Positions 8,793 to 19,702 of a DNA stretch of 64,000 nt are shown here, one piece after another. The first letter of the stretch is position 1; every line of letters begins with the position of its first letter. The translations under genes were made by a program, and so were the position numbers. The stretch is from Gilvimarinus algae (GTDB lineage Bacteria; Pseudomonadota; Gammaproteobacteria; Pseudomonadales; Cellvibrionaceae): the NCBI RefSeq assembly GCF_030518215.1, contig NZ_JAULRT010000062.1, forward strand, positions 744,001-808,000, given 5' to 3'. The notes under the pieces were generated by a model. It did no database searches and had not been told where the DNA came from. It worked only from the letters and a program-made list of their open reading frames with translations.

Positions 8793-9935
8793 TTAGGTCA
8801 GCAGGTTCTCGAGCACTTTTTGATAGCACTGGGTCAGCAGCTCCAGATCCTGCGCGCTGATTCGCTCGTCCACCTTGTGGATAGTGGCATTGACCGGTCC
8901 AAGCTCAACCACCTGAGCGCCGGTTGGGGCGATAAAGCGTCCATCGGAGGTGCCGCCACTGGTGGACAGCTCAGGCAGAGTGCCCGTGGTCTCTTGCACA
9001 GCTTTGACCACCGCCTCTACCAGTGAGCCCTTGGCCGTGAGGAAGGGCTGGCCACTGAGCTTCCAGAGAATGTCGTACTTGAGCCGGTGGCGGGCGAAAA
9101 TCGCCTCTGTGCGCTCGCGCAACTGCTGTTCAGTCACCTCGGTGGAAAAGCGGAAGTTGAACACCACATGGGCTTTGCCGGGTATGACATTGGTGGCCCC
9201 GGTTCCCGCCTGAATATTGGACACCTGAAAACTGGTCGCCGGGAAAAAGTCGTTACCCTGATCCCATTGTGTCGCTGCCAATTCAGCCAGAGCCGGGGCC
9301 AGGGCGTGTATCGGGTTATCGGCCAAGTGTGGGTAGGCCACATGCCCCTGCACCCCGTGCACAGTCAACTCAGCTCCCAGCGAACCCCGGCGGCCATTCT
9401 TAATCACATCCCCCAGTTTATTGGTGCTCGATGGCTCGCCGACAATACACCAGTCGATCGGCTCTCCCTGCGATTGCAGCCATTCAACGACTTTTACCGT
9501 GCCATTGTCGGCGGGGCCCTCTTCATCGCTGGTGATCAAAAAGCCAATACGGCCCGAGTGGTCGGGGTGTTGAGCGACGAATTGCTCGCAAGCGACCACC
9601 ATGGCGGCAAGAGAGCCTTTCATGTCGGCGGCGCCGCGGCCACACAGCATGCCCTCGATAACCTGAGGTTCGAAAGGCGGGTGCTGCCACTGCGTTTCAG
9701 GCCCAGTGGGCACTACATCGGTATGGCCCGCGAACACAAGAATGGGGCCGGCATTGCCTCGCACCGCCCAGAAGTTATCAACCTCGCCAAACCGCAGATG
9801 TTCTACCCGAAAGCCAATGCGCTCCAGACGCTGGGTCATCAGTGCTTGGCAGCCGGCGTCTTCGGGAGTAACCGAGGCTCTGGCAATAAGGTCGCAAGCC
9901 AGAGAGAGTGTGGGGCTGCTGTTGGGGTCAGTCAT
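8793..9935 (-). CDS. dapE: Succinyl-diaminopimelate desuccinylase
   Basis: A 380-residue M20-family metallohydrolase, the expected DapE length. The metal motifs [23 protein letters not shown] and SDEEGPA are all present. It removes succinate from N-succinyl-LL-2,6-diaminopimelate in lysine and peptidoglycan synthesis, in the cytoplasm with two zinc ions. It stands as a single minus-strand gene, convergent with the binding protein and divergent from lepA. Confidence 0.97.
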   Translation of the reverse strand: MTDPNSSPTLSLACDLIARASVTPEDAGCQALMTQRLERIGFRVEHLRFGEVDNFWAVRGNAGPILVFAGHTDVVPTGPETQWQHPPFEPQVIEGMLCGRGAADMKGSLAAMVVACEQFVAQHPDHSGRIGFLITSDEEGPADNGTVKVVEWLQSQGEPIDWCIVGEPSSTNKLGDVIKNGRRGSLGAELTVHGVQGHVAYPHLADNPIHALAPALAELAATQWDQGNDFFPATSFQVSNIQAGTGATNVIPGKAHVVFNFRFSTEVTEQQLRERTEAIFARHRLKYDILWKLSGQPFLTAKGSLVEAVVKAVQETTGTLPELSTSGGTSDGRFIAPTGAQVVELGPVNATIHKVDERISAQDLELLTQCYQKVLENLLT

Positions 9936-10141
9936 GGTTTTTTACCTGAGTGCGTTGGGCGGGGTTACGGTGGCGGCGATTCTATCAAATACCGCCAGGC
10001 GGCGCGAAAGCCGGGCGCTGTGCATAGCATGGACCTTGCAAATAGGCTACACTTGCCCGCTTTGCAAGACGGTCGGTGCCGGCCTTGCGCCAGATGGTTT
10101 TCGCGATGTACACAGCCGGTGCATCCATGAGTTGAGACAGA

Positions 10142-11959
10142 ATGTCAGATAGCATTAATCCTATAGAAATCAGTCATATACGAAACTTTTCCATTATCGC
10201 GCACATCGATCATGGCAAGTCCACTATTGCCGATCGCTTTATCCAGCTCTGCGGTGGTCTGACCGACCGCGAGATGGCCCAGCAGGTGCTCGACTCCATG
10301 GACATTGAGCGCGAGCGGGGCATCACCATCAAGGCTCAGAGTGTCACGCTCAAGTACAAGGCGCGCGATGGCGTCAACTACCAGCTGAATTTTATCGACA
10401 CGCCCGGGCACGTGGACTTTTCCTACGAGGTCTCCCGCTCGCTGTCCGCCTGTGAGGGTGCCCTTTTGGTGGTTGATGCGGCTCAGGGCGTTGAGGCCCA
10501 GTCGGTAGCAAACTGTTACACCGCCATTGAGCAGGGTCTGGAAGTTATTCCGGTACTGAATAAAATGGACTTGCCCCAGGCAGAGCCCGATCGGGTCGCC
10601 CAGGAAATTGAAGATGTCATCGGCATTGACGCTACCGAAGCCGTGCGCTGCAGCGCGAAATCGGGGCTGGGTATCGAAGATGTGCTCGAAGAGTTGGTGC
10701 GCTTGGTGCCGCCGCCTGTGGGCGATATCAACGCGCCCTTGCAGGCGCTGATTATCGACTCCTGGTTTGATAACTACCTGGGGGTGGTCTCGCTGGTGCG
10801 GGTCAAACAGGGCACGCTGCGGGTGAAAGACAAAATTGTGACCAAGTCCATCGGCAAGGCCCACGTGGTGGATAACGTGGGTGTCTTTAACCCCAAACTG
10901 ACTCAGCTCAAGGAGCTGCGTGCCGGTGAAGTGGGTTTTGTGGTTGCCGGAATCAAAGACATTCAAGGTGCACCTGTAGGCGATACGATTATCTCCAGTC
11001 AGTTCCCTGATACAGCGGCGTTACCCGGCTTTCAGAAAGTTAAGCCGCAGGTCTACGCCGGTATGTTCCCCGTCATCTCCGACGATTTTGAAAATTTCCG
11101 AGAGGCGCTGCAAAAGCTGACGCTGAACGACGCCTCGCTGTTTTTCGAACCTGAAAGTTCCGATGCGCTGGGATTTGGCTTTCGCTGCGGTTTTCTGGGT
11201 ATGCTCCACATGGAAATTATTCAGGAGCGGCTAGAGCGGGAATACGACCTGGATTTGATTACCACGGCTCCGACGGTGGTGTACGAGGTGGTGACCACCA
11301 AAGGCGAGACCATCTACGTGGATAACCCTTCGTCCTTGCCAGAGCCCGGCCTGATCGAAGAGATGCGTGAGCCGATCGTCGAGGCCAATATTCTGGTGCC
11401 CCAGGAGCACCTTGGCGCTGTGATTACATTGTGTGTGGAAAAGCGTGGCGTTCAGCGCGACATGCACTACATGGGCTCGCAGGTGTCTGTGCGTTACGAC
11501 ATGCCCATGAACGAGGTGGTGCTGGACTTCTTCGACCGGCTCAAGTCGGTGAGCCGGGGCTTTGCGTCACTCGATTACAGCTTCTCCCGCTTTGAAGCGG
11601 CGAAGTTGGTACGCCTGGATGTGCTGATCAATGGCGACCGGGTCGATGCTCTGGCCCTGATTGTTCATCGCGACCACGCTCAGAGTATTGGCCGCAACCT
11701 GACCGAGAAAATGAAAGAGTTGATTCCCCGGCAGATGTTCGATGTGGCGATTCAGGCGGCTATTGGCGGCAGTATCATTGCCCGCACCACCGTTAAGGCG
11801 CTGCGCAAAAACGTTACGGCCAAGTGTTACGGTGGCGATGCTTCGCGTAAGAAAAAACTGCTGCAAAAGCAAAAAGAAGGTAAAAAGCGCATGAAACAGG
11901 TGGGCAATGTGGAAATTCCGCAATCCGCTTTCCTTGCCGTGCTTCAGGTGGACAACTAA
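10142..11959 (+). CDS. lepA: Elongation factor 4 (LepA)
   Basis: A 605-residue translational GTPase (E. coli LepA 599). The G1 motif [10 protein letters not shown]3 DTPGH and G4 NKMD are intact, and the conserved LepA C-terminal domain ends with the basic stretch [19 protein letters not shown]. LepA associates with ribosomes and affects translocation, initiation or 30S assembly. It is followed by lepB after 15 bp, the standard lepA-lepB operon. A GAGACAGA sequence precedes the ATG. Confidence 0.98.
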   Translation: MSDSINPIEISHIRNFSIIAHIDHGKSTIADRFIQLCGGLTDREMAQQVLDSMDIERERGITIKAQSVTLKYKARDGVNYQLNFIDTPGHVDFSYEVSRSLSACEGALLVVDAAQGVEAQSVANCYTAIEQGLEVIPVLNKMDLPQAEPDRVAQEIEDVIGIDATEAVRCSAKSGLGIEDVLEELVRLVPPPVGDINAPLQALIIDSWFDNYLGVVSLVRVKQGTLRVKDKIVTKSIGKAHVVDNVGVFNPKLTQLKELRAGEVGFVVAGIKDIQGAPVGDTIISSQFPDTAALPGFQKVKPQVYAGMFPVISDDFENFREALQKLTLNDASLFFEPESSDALGFGFRCGFLGMLHMEIIQERLEREYDLDLITTAPTVVYEVVTTKGETIYVDNPSSLPEPGLIEEMREPIVEANILVPQEHLGAVITLCVEKRGVQRDMHYMGSQVSVRYDMPMNEVVLDFFDRLKSVSRGFASLDYSFSRFEAAKLVRLDVLINGDRVDALALIVHRDHAQSIGRNLTEKMKELIPRQMFDVAIQAAIGGSIIARTTVKALRKNVTAKCYGGDASRKKKLLQKQKEGKKRMKQVGNVEIPQSAFLAVLQVDN

Positions 11960-11974
11960 ACACAAGGCGTAGGC

Positions 11975-12835
11975 ATGGGAAACATTAACCTGCCCCTGAT
12001 TTTGACGATTGGGGTTTTTGTTACCGGACTCATCTGGTTATTTGATGCGCTGGTCTTGGCCGGTCCCCGGCGCCGGGCAGTGGCCAGTGCCAAAGCGCAG
12101 TTTGACGGTGTCGACCTCGGCGAGGAGCACAGCGAAAACCGCAAGCTTTATTTCCAGGCGGTCGCCGCAGCTGAGCGCGAGCCCGTGCTGGTCGAGTACA
12201 GCAAGTCTTTCTTTCCAGTGTTGCTGGTGGTGTTTGTGCTGCGCTCGTTTGTTGCCGAACCCTTTCAGATACCCTCGGGCTCTATGGAGCCGACCTTGGA
12301 TATCGGTGATTTTATCCTGGTCAACAAATACACCTACGGTATACGCCTACCGGTGATCAACAAGAAAATTATTCCTATTAATGACCCCGAGCGCGGTGAT
12401 GTGATGGTGTTTTTCCCGCCGCATCTGCCCGACACTTACTACATTAAGCGGGTAGTGGGGCTGCCCGGTGACGAGATTCGCTATGTTGATCACAGGCTCT
12501 ATGTGAATGGAGAGCCTGTGCCAGAGACCTTGCAAGCCGTCTTGCCGCCGCAGGCGCCGCAATATCGCCTGACCGAGGAGCGCCTTGGCGAGCACGAGTT
12601 TACCGCCCGCAAGTATTTGCGCCCCGGTCAGTACAGCCGGCGAGGCGCCTGGCGTGTACCCGAGGGGCACTATTTTATGATGGGCGATAACCGCGATAAC
12701 AGCTTTGACAGCCGTGGCTGGGATGATCCGTTTGTTCCCGAGGACCATATCGTTGGCAAAGCGGTGGCCGTCTGGATGCACTGGGACTCATTGTTCAGTC
12801 TGCCGAGCTTCGATCGGGCAGGGGCCATTGAGTAA
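11975..12835 (+). CDS. lepB: Signal peptidase I
   Basis: A 286-residue membrane protease with two N-terminal membrane spans (about residues 5-29 and 79-94). The catalytic serine is Ser103 in IPSGSMEPTL and the general base is Lys158 in YYIKRVVGLPGDEI; the GDNRDNS box near the C-terminus is also intact. It cleaves signal peptides of secreted proteins on the periplasmic face of the inner membrane. It lies in the lepA-lepB-DUF4845-rnc-era-recO block. Confidence 0.97.
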   Translation: MGNINLPLILTIGVFVTGLIWLFDALVLAGPRRRAVASAKAQFDGVDLGEEHSENRKLYFQAVAAAEREPVLVEYSKSFFPVLLVVFVLRSFVAEPFQIPSGSMEPTLDIGDFILVNKYTYGIRLPVINKKIIPINDPERGDVMVFFPPHLPDTYYIKRVVGLPGDEIRYVDHRLYVNGEPVPETLQAVLPPQAPQYRLTEERLGEHEFTARKYLRPGQYSRRGAWRVPEGHYFMMGDNRDNSFDSRGWDDPFVPEDHIVGKAVAVWMHWDSLFSLPSFDRAGAIE

Positions 12836-12898
12836 CCGGGTGCAACATCTATACTGATACCACTCTGATCAGAGCACTGAGGTGCTAAGGATTGCATT

Positions 12899-13318
12899 AT
12901 GCGTACAGACTCTTCACAACGTGGGTTATCCTCTATTGGCTGGTTACTGGTGATTATCGTGGTGGTTTTTGCCTGTATGTGCGCTGCCAAACTCACCCCT
13001 GTGTATTTAGAAAACTATTACATAGTTAATGGGTTAAAAGCGCTTGCGGAAAACAATGAAGAGTCGCTAAAAAGGATGAGTCGAGCTGAGATAACTCGAA
13101 AACTCGAAAGCTACTTTTCAATTAACAGTGTGCGCAGTCCGGGCGCTAAAGAGCTTGAATTTATTCAAAACAGCAAGGGTATCGTCATTGTTAACCAATA
13201 TGAAACCCGTGTTCCTCTGATCGCCAATATTGATGTTGTTATGAGCTTTCACAACGTGCTCGATAGCAGCAATCCCGATCAGTGTTGCGAACCGCCGCCC
13301 GAAGCGGAGAAGCCGTGA
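12899..13318 (+). CDS. DUF4845 domain-containing protein
   Basis: A 139-residue protein with one N-terminal membrane span (about residues 11-35) and a small extracytoplasmic domain. Length, topology and position between lepB and rnc match the DUF4845 family, which occupies this place in Pseudomonas and relatives. Function is unknown. Its stop overlaps the rnc GTG start in a GTGA tetramer, so rnc translation is coupled to it. Confidence 0.88.
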   Translation: MRTDSSQRGLSSIGWLLVIIVVVFACMCAAKLTPVYLENYYIVNGLKALAENNEESLKRMSRAEITRKLESYFSINSVRSPGAKELEFIQNSKGIVIVNQYETRVPLIANIDVVMSFHNVLDSSNPDQCCEPPPEAEKP

Positions 13319-13995
13319 GCGAGATTTTAATGAAGCGGTTGCAGCGGCGTCTTGGGTATGAATTTGGACGCCCTGAAAGCCTTCAGCTTGCGCTCAGTCA
13401 CCGCAGCGTAGGTGCCGACAATAACGAGCGTCTGGAGTTTCTTGGAGACTCCATTTTGAACTTTTTGATCGGCGAGGCACTGTTCGAGAAATTTGAAACC
13501 GCACGCGAGGGCCAGCTTAGCCGCTTGCGGGCGCAACTGGTCAAAGGTGACACCCTTGCGGAAATCGCCCGGGAATTCGAGCTGGGAGAGTGCCTTAAGC
13601 TCGGCGAGGGCGAGTTAAAAAGCGGTGGACAGAGGCGCGACTCGATTCTCGCCGATGCCGTGGAAGCGATTATCGGGGCGATTTATCTCGAGGCTGGGCT
13701 AGATACCTGCCGCGAGCGGGTGCTGCACTGGTACCGCGAGCGGCTTGCGAGCTTGACGCTGGATACTCCGGCCAAAGATGCCAAGACGCGTTTGCAGGAG
13801 TATCTGCAGTCGCGCCGCGAGCCGCTGCCGGAATACCGTGTGGCGGAGGTTGAAGGTGAGGCACACGCGCAGGTGTTTACTGTGGAGTGCCATGTGAGCT
13901 TGTTACCCACTCCTGAGCGAGCCCGCGCCAGCAGCCGACGAGTGGCAGAGAAAAAATCGGCCGCGCAGGTGCTCAAGCGCCTGGGTGTGGCGTAA
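13315..13995 (+). CDS. rnc: Ribonuclease III
   Basis: A 226-residue protein from GTG 13315, the same length as E. coli RNase III; this start is chosen because it forms a GTGA overlap with the upstream stop. The catalytic signature [12 protein letters not shown] places Asp45, and [13 protein letters not shown] places Glu117, both at E. coli positions. The C-terminal double-stranded RNA-binding domain covers about residues 155-224. The enzyme processes rRNA precursors and structured mRNAs, and is encoded just ahead of era, as usual. Confidence 0.97.
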   Translation: MSEILMKRLQRRLGYEFGRPESLQLALSHRSVGADNNERLEFLGDSILNFLIGEALFEKFETAREGQLSRLRAQLVKGDTLAEIAREFELGECLKLGEGELKSGGQRRDSILADAVEAIIGAIYLEAGLDTCRERVLHWYRERLASLTLDTPAKDAKTRLQEYLQSRREPLPEYRVAEVEGEAHAQVFTVECHVSLLPTPERARASSRRVAEKKSAAQVLKRLGVA

Positions 13996-14008
13996 GCGGG
14001 AGTAGAAA

Positions 14009-14908
14009 ATGTCAGAACAGGTGAGTCGTTGCGGATTTGTGGCCATTGTCGGCCGGCCGAACGTGGGTAAATCCACACTGCTGAATCATATGCTCGGCCA
14101 GAAAGTCAGCATCACCTCCCGCAAGCCCCAGACCACCCGCAACAATGTGACCGGAATCAAAACCGAAGGGCGAGATCAAATTGTCTTCGTTGACACCCCT
14201 GGTCTGCACAAGCACGAGCCAAGAGCTATTAATCGCTATATGAACCGCGCGGCTGGCTCGGCCATGAAAGACGTGGATCTGGTTATTTTTGTGGTGGACC
14301 GTCTCGCCTGGACCGAAGAGGACGAGATGGTCGCCCGTCAGCTTGAACAAGCCGGCTCTCCGGTGATTCTGGCGGTGAACAAGGTCGATAAGATCGACGA
14401 CAAAAATGCGCTCCTGCCGCATTTACAGTCACTTTCGGCGCGTCTGGGTGCCGATGAGATTATTCCCCTGTCGGCCCTGCGCGGTATTAATCTGGACAGG
14501 TTGCAAGACATAATCCTCAACTATCTGCCTGAAGGGCCGCACTTTTACGATGATGATCAGTTCACCGATCGCTCGGCGAGATTTATGGTGGCCGAGATTA
14601 TCCGGGAAAAAATCACCCGGCAGCTCGGTGACGAATTGCCGCACCAAATGGCGGTGGAGATCGAAGAGTACAAGCACGACGGTAAAACCCTGCACATCGG
14701 CGCCTTGATTTTGGTGGAGCGCGACGGCCAAAAGCGGATTTTGATTGGCAATCAGGGCGATCGCATCAAGCAGATTGGTCAGCAGGCGCGCCTTGATATA
14801 GAAGCTTTGCTGGACGGCAAGGTCATGTTGCGACTCTGGGTCAAGGTAAAGTCAGGCTGGTCCGATGACGAACGGGCTCTGCGCAGCCTTGGTTATGACG
14901 ACCTGTAA
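14009..14908 (+). CDS. era: GTPase Era
   Basis: A 299-residue protein (E. coli 301). GTPase motifs GRPNVGKST (G1), DTPGLH (G3) and NKVD (G4) are intact, and a C-terminal KH RNA-binding domain contains [12 protein letters not shown]. Era binds the 3' end of 16S rRNA and helps 30S subunit maturation. It starts 13 bp after rnc and is followed by recO after 17 bp. Confidence 0.98.
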   Translation: MSEQVSRCGFVAIVGRPNVGKSTLLNHMLGQKVSITSRKPQTTRNNVTGIKTEGRDQIVFVDTPGLHKHEPRAINRYMNRAAGSAMKDVDLVIFVVDRLAWTEEDEMVARQLEQAGSPVILAVNKVDKIDDKNALLPHLQSLSARLGADEIIPLSALRGINLDRLQDIILNYLPEGPHFYDDDQFTDRSARFMVAEIIREKITRQLGDELPHQMAVEIEEYKHDGKTLHIGALILVERDGQKRILIGNQGDRIKQIGQQARLDIEALLDGKVMLRLWVKVKSGWSDDERALRSLGYDDL

Positions 14909-14925
14909 TTGCCCGCGGCTGCGCC

Positions 14926-15630
14926 ATGATTCAGCGACTCGAGTTACAGCCGGCCTATGTGATACACGCCAAACCCTACCGTGATACCAGCTTTATCGTT
15001 CGCTTTTTGACCCCAGATGCGGGTGTTGTTGCCGGCATCGCCCGAGGCCAGCGGCAAAAAAAAAGTTCGCAGCGCGCTTTGCTTAACCCCTTTATCCCGC
15101 TACTGATATCGCTGCAAGGAAAGCGCGATTTAAAGCTCGTCACTCATCTTGAAGCCTCGGGCGTGCGCCCCCAGCTATTGGGCCCATCGCTGTTTTCCGG
15201 GCTCTACTTGAATGAGTTGCTGGTGCGCCTTTTGCCTGAGGCCGACCCCCATCCCTCTGTCTACTCTGACTACTGCAACGCCCTTGAGGGGTTATCCGGC
15301 GGCGCAGTTGTTGAAGATGTGTTGCGCCACTTTGAAACTCGCCTGCTGGCCGAGCTCGGTTATGCCATCAGCTGGCGCGAAGAAGCCGGTTCGGATTCCC
15401 CCATTCGTCCTGATGCCTACTACCGGCTCGACTGCGAAGCCGGTTTTGTTCCCGTGGGCCTTGAGGCGCATGATTCCTTGTACTGCGGCGAGCAGATATT
15501 GGCTGTCGCCTCCGACGCCGCGCCTACTCCGCAAAGTCGACGCTTGGCGAAACGTGTGAACCGGGCGTTGTTGCAACCGCTGCTGGGCAGCCGACCTCTA
15601 CAGTCGCGCGCGCTGTTCAAGTCTCCCTAA
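14926..15630 (+). CDS. recO: DNA repair protein RecO
   Basis: A 234-residue protein of typical RecO length, with the N-terminal OB-fold (QPAYVIHAKPYRDTS) and the helical C-terminal domain. RecO works with RecF and RecR to load RecA onto single-stranded DNA at gaps. It closes the lepA-recO block. Its stop overlaps the end of the convergent hybrid kinase gene by 4 bp. pdxJ, which often follows recO in this class, is absent here. Confidence 0.95.
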   Translation: MIQRLELQPAYVIHAKPYRDTSFIVRFLTPDAGVVAGIARGQRQKKSSQRALLNPFIPLLISLQGKRDLKLVTHLEASGVRPQLLGPSLFSGLYLNELLVRLLPEADPHPSVYSDYCNALEGLSGGAVVEDVLRHFETRLLAELGYAISWREEAGSDSPIRPDAYYRLDCEAGFVPVGLEAHDSLYCGEQILAVASDAAPTPQSRRLAKRVNRALLQPLLGSRPLQSRALFKSP

Positions 15631-18434
15631 ACATTTTCGGGCGCGGATTGCACAGCCTCGGCAAAGGCCTGGTCGATATCTGCTCGTTCAGCCCAAGCAA
15701 AAAGCTCATCGATAGCGCGGTTCAGGCTTTCTAGTATGGGCACGACAGATTCTGTTTGATCCGCTTGCAGGGCTTTATCCAGCAAGCCTGCCAGAGCCCG
15801 TAGATAGGGTACGCCGCAGTAGCAGCTGCTGCCATAAAGTTTATGAATGGGCTCGCGCAGCTCGCTCCAGTTTTGATCGGCGGCAAGCCCGTTGATGCGC
15901 TTTTGCTCTGCGGGTAGCGAATCAATCAACATCACCAACATGTCCCTTGCAAGGTCGACCTTTTGATTGGCCAGCGCAAGGCACTGGCTGATGTTAACCG
16001 GTCCGCTAGAGGCATGAACGCGTTGTGACGGGGTGGGCTCGGCGGGAGCTTGAGGTGCATATACAATGGCGTCCTGAGGGGTGTCTTTGCGTTTCGTCCA
16101 GCGATCGAGCATATGCGCCAGCTGCTCTTCGGTGACGGGCTTGCGAATGCAATCGTCCATGCCGGCAATCAGCAGGTCTGTTTTATGCTCAGTCATTGAG
16201 TGCGCGGTTAAAGCAACGATTGGGGTGCGTTTGCCCTCTTCAATTTCGAGCTGACGCAGATGGCCCGTGGTTTCCATGCCGTCCATTCCCGGCATTTGAA
16301 TGTCCATAAAAACAATATCAAAACGATTTTGCTGAAACAGGGCAATGGCTTCATCGCCACTGTGTGCCTGGGTTACCTCAACATTGAGGTCGCGCAGGAA
16401 CTCGGTGGTCAGCTGCAGGTTCGCTTCATTGTCATCCACCAACAGGACATGGCGCTCTGGGATGCTGCTGGCTAAAGGTTCCGGTTGCTCGCCGGTGGAT
16501 AAGTCCACGCCGAGGCTGTCGCTGATGGCGTCGAGCAAGTGCTCATAGGTAATCGGCTTTTGCACGAAGGCAATTGTGCGACTGTTGGTGTGTTGTTCAA
16601 ACATTTGCCGGTGGGCGGGCATACAGCAAACAATCACCTTGCAGGAAAATTCAAGCTCCAGCTGCTCGGCGAGGTTGCCGAGCAGTGCCGGTGGTAGCTT
16701 GCGTTCGTCGGGCGAGACGTCGAGAATCATCAGGTGGTAGGGAAAGCCCGCCGCCTGCTCCTTGCGCAGAGTGGGAAAAATATCGTGAATAGAATTGATC
16801 CACAGGGTCAAGGCTTGCCAGCAGTCGGCCAGGCTTTCGAGCTGGCGATACCCAAGCTCGCTGTCGCTGCAAATCAGTACCCGTTTGCCGCGCAGGCAGT
16901 TTTGCTCCGGTGCAGCGTAGTTGGGGTCGACACCAAGTTTGGCGGTAAACCAAAAGGTTGCGCCTTTTTCCGGTTCGCTGCGCACGCCAACGCTGCCGTG
17001 CATGCGATCCACCAACCCCTTGCAGATTGCCAAGCCAAGCCCGGTACCCCCGTACTCCCTGGATATGGATGCGTCAGCCTGGGCAAAGGCGGAAAACAGT
17101 TGTGCTTGCTGCTCTTGGGTTAGGCCGATACCCTCATCGGTAACCGCGACTTTGATGGTTATTTGGTTTTCCTCGAAATGCTCCAGGGTAATATCGATGC
17201 TGATGGTGCCGCGTTGACTGAACTTGATCGCATTGCCGAGTAAGTTGGAAATGATCTGCGTAAACCGCAGCGGGTCTCCCATCAGTTGCGGCGGAATGCT
17301 GTTGTCGATGACGGTGACTATCTGCAGGTTTTTCTCCAGTGCCTCGAAGGCCAGGGTGTCGACTGCCGACTCCACCACCTGACGCAGCGGCAGGGGGACA
17401 TAATCGAGCACCAGTTTGCCCGACTCGATTTTGGAAAAATCCAGAATGTCGTTGATGATAGTCAGCAGGTTTTGCGCAGAGTCGTGAATGGTTTGCAGGT
17501 AACCGCGCTGCTTATCTTCCAGTGGCGTTTTTAGTGCCAGGTTGGTAAAGCCGATAATGCCATTCAAGGGTGTGCGGATCTCGTGGCTGGTGTTGGCGAG
17601 AAACTCCGACTTGATCTGGCTTGCGGCCAGCGCCTCTTTGCGCGCCATGTCCAGCTCAATATTTTGCACCTCAATGGTTTCCAGAGTCTCCCGCAGATCC
17701 TCCATGGATTGATCGATATGCAGTTGCATATCGTGCTGCGCCTGCTCCTGAGAGTCCGCCATGGTGTTGACCGCCTCGGCGAGCTTTTCAAACTCATAGG
17801 CGAACTGTCCTTTCACTCGGCTTTCGAGCTGGCCTTTGCTCAGCTGGTCGATAACAGTGCCGATCAGGTGCAAAGGATCGGTGATATTGGCGTGCAGCTT
17901 GACCGCCAGATAACCGGCCAGCAGCAGGCAGGCGGTGGTGGCGAGCACGACAATGAGCAACATCTGATAAACGGTTACCCAGTAGGGCGACAACACCAGC
18001 TCTATCTCAAGCCAGCCCAACGGCTTCTCGCCCTGACCATTCACGATAGGGTAGGCGAAGCGGGTCGAGTGCTCAGTCCGTGCTACCCGCGCGGCGCCAT
18101 TGACCGGGCCGGCATCGGCGAGTGTCGGTTGAAACCGCGGCCCGGTGTGATGATTCTCGTTGTTGATCTCGTCAAAGACGTGTACCGCCCTTACCAGCGG
18201 TTCCTCCAGCGTGGACTTGATCAATTGCTGCAGCAGCTCAGGGCTGTCGCTACGCATGGCGATGTGCGCCAGATGCGCGGTTTTTTCGGCGAGCGTGCGC
18301 CCGCGCTGGTCAACAAAACTGTCGAGCTTGGTGATGTACAGAAACGTCAGGGTCGCGGACAACAGCAGGGTGATGCTGATGGCGGGCAGCAAGATAAGAC
18401 GCCAGACTTCGGTTTTGACACTGCTTGTTTTCAT
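15627..18434 (-). CDS. gacS: GacS/BarA-type hybrid sensor histidine kinase
   Basis: A 935-residue tripartite kinase. Order: membrane span 12-34, periplasmic sensor 35-155, membrane span 156-178, HAMP about 178-230, coiled coil 230-270, HisKA with His284 ([12 protein letters not shown]), HATPase to about 500, a degenerate receiver about 517-640, a full receiver about 661-780 (Asp667, Asp668, phospho-acceptor Asp711, Lys765) and a C-terminal HPt domain with His864. This architecture is that of GacS/BarA, which passes phosphate to GacA/UvrY and so controls small RNAs that titrate CsrA/RsmA. The first receiver keeps Asp572 but lacks the full acidic pair. Divergent cysM and rlmD downstream support the GacS assignment, since gacS-cysM-rlmD are neighbours in Pseudomonas. 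Confidence 0.93.
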   Translation of the reverse strand: MKTSSVKTEVWRLILLPAISITLLLSATLTFLYITKLDSFVDQRGRTLAEKTAHLAHIAMRSDSPELLQQLIKSTLEEPLVRAVHVFDEINNENHHTGPRFQPTLADAGPVNGAARVARTEHSTRFAYPIVNGQGEKPLGWLEIELVLSPYWVTVYQMLLIVVLATTACLLLAGYLAVKLHANITDPLHLIGTVIDQLSKGQLESRVKGQFAYEFEKLAEAVNTMADSQEQAQHDMQLHIDQSMEDLRETLETIEVQNIELDMARKEALAASQIKSEFLANTSHEIRTPLNGIIGFTNLALKTPLEDKQRGYLQTIHDSAQNLLTIINDILDFSKIESGKLVLDYVPLPLRQVVESAVDTLAFEALEKNLQIVTVIDNSIPPQLMGDPLRFTQIISNLLGNAIKFSQRGTISIDITLEHFEENQITIKVAVTDEGIGLTQEQQAQLFSAFAQADASISREYGGTGLGLAICKGLVDRMHGSVGVRSEPEKGATFWFTAKLGVDPNYAAPEQNCLRGKRVLICSDSELGYRQLESLADCWQALTLWINSIHDIFPTLRKEQAAGFPYHLMILDVSPDERKLPPALLGNLAEQLELEFSCKVIVCCMPAHRQMFEQHTNSRTIAFVQKPITYEHLLDAISDSLGVDLSTGEQPEPLASSIPERHVLLVDDNEANLQLTTEFLRDLNVEVTQAHSGDEAIALFQQNRFDIVFMDIQMPGMDGMETTGHLRQLEIEEGKRTPIVALTAHSMTEHKTDLLIAGMDDCIRKPVTEEQLAHMLDRWTKRKDTPQDAIVYAPQAPAEPTPSQRVHASSGPVNISQCLALANQKVDLARDMLVMLIDSLPAEQKRINGLAADQNWSELREPIHKLYGSSCYCGVPYLRALAGLLDKALQADQTESVVPILESLNRAIDELFAWAERADIDQAFAEAVQSAPENV

Positions 18435-18802
18435 GGGTTGTTATGATCAGCGATGGTCATGAGGCCCGAGTGGGTGGATACCCTACACTGGCTTGTAATG
18501 CCAGTAAATGTATGGGTCGTCTTGTGCTTGCGCCGCTGACTGTCCTGCGCGCGCTTATATTCTCATCGCGACCTTCAAATTAGGGTGAGCAGGGCCTAGA
18601 ATAGTCGCCTTTTGCTGGCAGCTGCAAGCCTCACAGGGCGCGAACGGTAGGCGGATGTCTCCTTGCCCCGACTTGTGACGAACCTGTGCGTTATCAGCGG
18701 CGCTTGGCCAGGTAGGCTATCCAGCTAGGCCATGTGTACCCTGGTCGCTGCGGCCCATTGCGATGACAATTGCTTGCTACCCCTCAAAGCTCAGAGGTCC
18801 CT
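18435..18802. other. Divergent intergenic region gacS/cysM
   Basis: A 368 bp interval without a supported gene. It must hold the promoters of gacS (leftward) and cysM (rightward). A plausible rightward sigma-70 promoter is annotated separately at 18574. I looked for an RsmY/RsmZ-like RNA (repeated GGA motifs in hairpin loops) because of the adjacent gacS, and did not see one. Confidence 0.5.
18574..18602 (+). promoter_or_regulatory. Candidate sigma-70 promoter for cysM
   Basis: TTCAAA at 18574-18579 (4/6 of the -35 consensus), a 17-bp spacer, then TAGAAT at 18597-18602 (5/6 of the -10 consensus). It would give a leader of roughly 195 nt before cysM. The match was found by eye only. Confidence 0.4.
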
Positions 18803-19702
18803 ATGGATTTTCCAACCATTGAAGCCTGCGTAGGCAATACGCCTTTGGTCCGTGTGCAACGCCTGCTGCCCGCAGGCAGCAGCAATACGCTGTTATTAAA
18901 GCTCGAGGGCAATAATCCGGCAGGCTCGGTCAAAGACCGCCCGGCGCTGTCCATGATCAGCCGGGCCGAGCAGCGCGGCGACATTCGCCCAGGCGATGCG
19001 CTCATCGAAGCCACCAGTGGCAATACTGGGATTGCTCTGGCAATGGTGGCGGCGATCAAGGGGTATCCGCTGACCCTCATCATGCCCGATAACAGCACCG
19101 AAGAGCGCAAAGCCTCTATGGCGGCTTATGGGGCCAAGCTTATTTTGGTGAGCAAAGAGCAGGGCATGGAGGGCGCCCGCGACTTAGCCCTGAGGATGCA
19201 GGCCGAAGGCAAGGGCAAGGTTCTGGATCAGTTTGGCAACCTGGACAACCCAGAAGCTCACTACACGGGCACAGGGCCTGAAATCTGGCGTCAAACCCAG
19301 GGGCGTTTGACGCATTTTGTCAGCTCCATGGGGACCACAGGTACCATCATGGGCTGCTCACGCTACTTTAAAGAGCAAAACCCCGAGGTCCAGGTGATTG
19401 GTCTGCAGCCTGAAGACGGTGCCAGCATCCCGGGTATCCGCCGTTGGCCGCAGGCGTACCTGCCGGCGATTTACGATGAGCAGCGGGTGGACCGTATCGT
19501 CAGTATGTCCCAGGCGCGCGCCGAGCACACCATGCGCGAGCTCGCCCGGCGTGAGGGAGTGTTCTGCGGGGTCTCCTCCGGTGGCGCTGTGGCGGCGGCA
19601 CTGGAGATGGCCGAAACACTGGAGAACGCGGTGATTGTCGCCATTGTGTGTGACCGTGGTGATCGCTACCTTTCATCCGGTTTGTTCAATACTCACTCAT
19701 GA
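18803..19702 (+). CDS. cysM: Cysteine synthase B
   Basis: A 299-residue PLP enzyme. ATG 18803 is chosen because AGAGG precedes it at good spacing; an upstream in-frame TTG at 18770 would add a non-conserved tail. The PLP lysine is Lys44 in NPAGSVKDRPA, and the TSGNTG phosphate-binding loop is present. CysM makes cysteine from O-acetylserine with sulfide or thiosulfate. Placement between gacS and rlmD, and the short length, favour CysM over CysK. Its stop overlaps rlmD by 4 bp. Confidence 0.95.
   Translation: MDFPTIEACVGNTPLVRVQRLLPAGSSNTLLLKLEGNNPAGSVKDRPALSMISRAEQRGDIRPGDALIEATSGNTGIALAMVAAIKGYPLTLIMPDNSTEERKASMAAYGAKLILVSKEQGMEGARDLALRMQAEGKGKVLDQFGNLDNPEAHYTGTGPEIWRQTQGRLTHFVSSMGTTGTIMGCSRYFKEQNPEVQVIGLQPEDGASIPGIRRWPQAYLPAIYDEQRVDRIVSMSQARAEHTMRELARREGVFCGVSSGGAVAAALEMAETLENAVIVAIVCDRGDRYLSSGLFNTHS

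Noticed and set aside
9087-10130. A 347-codon open frame on the plus strand
   Set aside because: It covers dapE in antisense and shows no motif, signal or ribosome site.
17583-18446. A 287-codon open frame on the plus strand
   Set aside because: It is antisense to the sensor half of the GacS-like kinase, whose domains are certain.
18435-18802. RsmY/RsmZ-like regulatory RNA near gacS
   Set aside because: There are too few GGA motifs and no terminator hairpin with a T-run; nothing supports an RNA gene.
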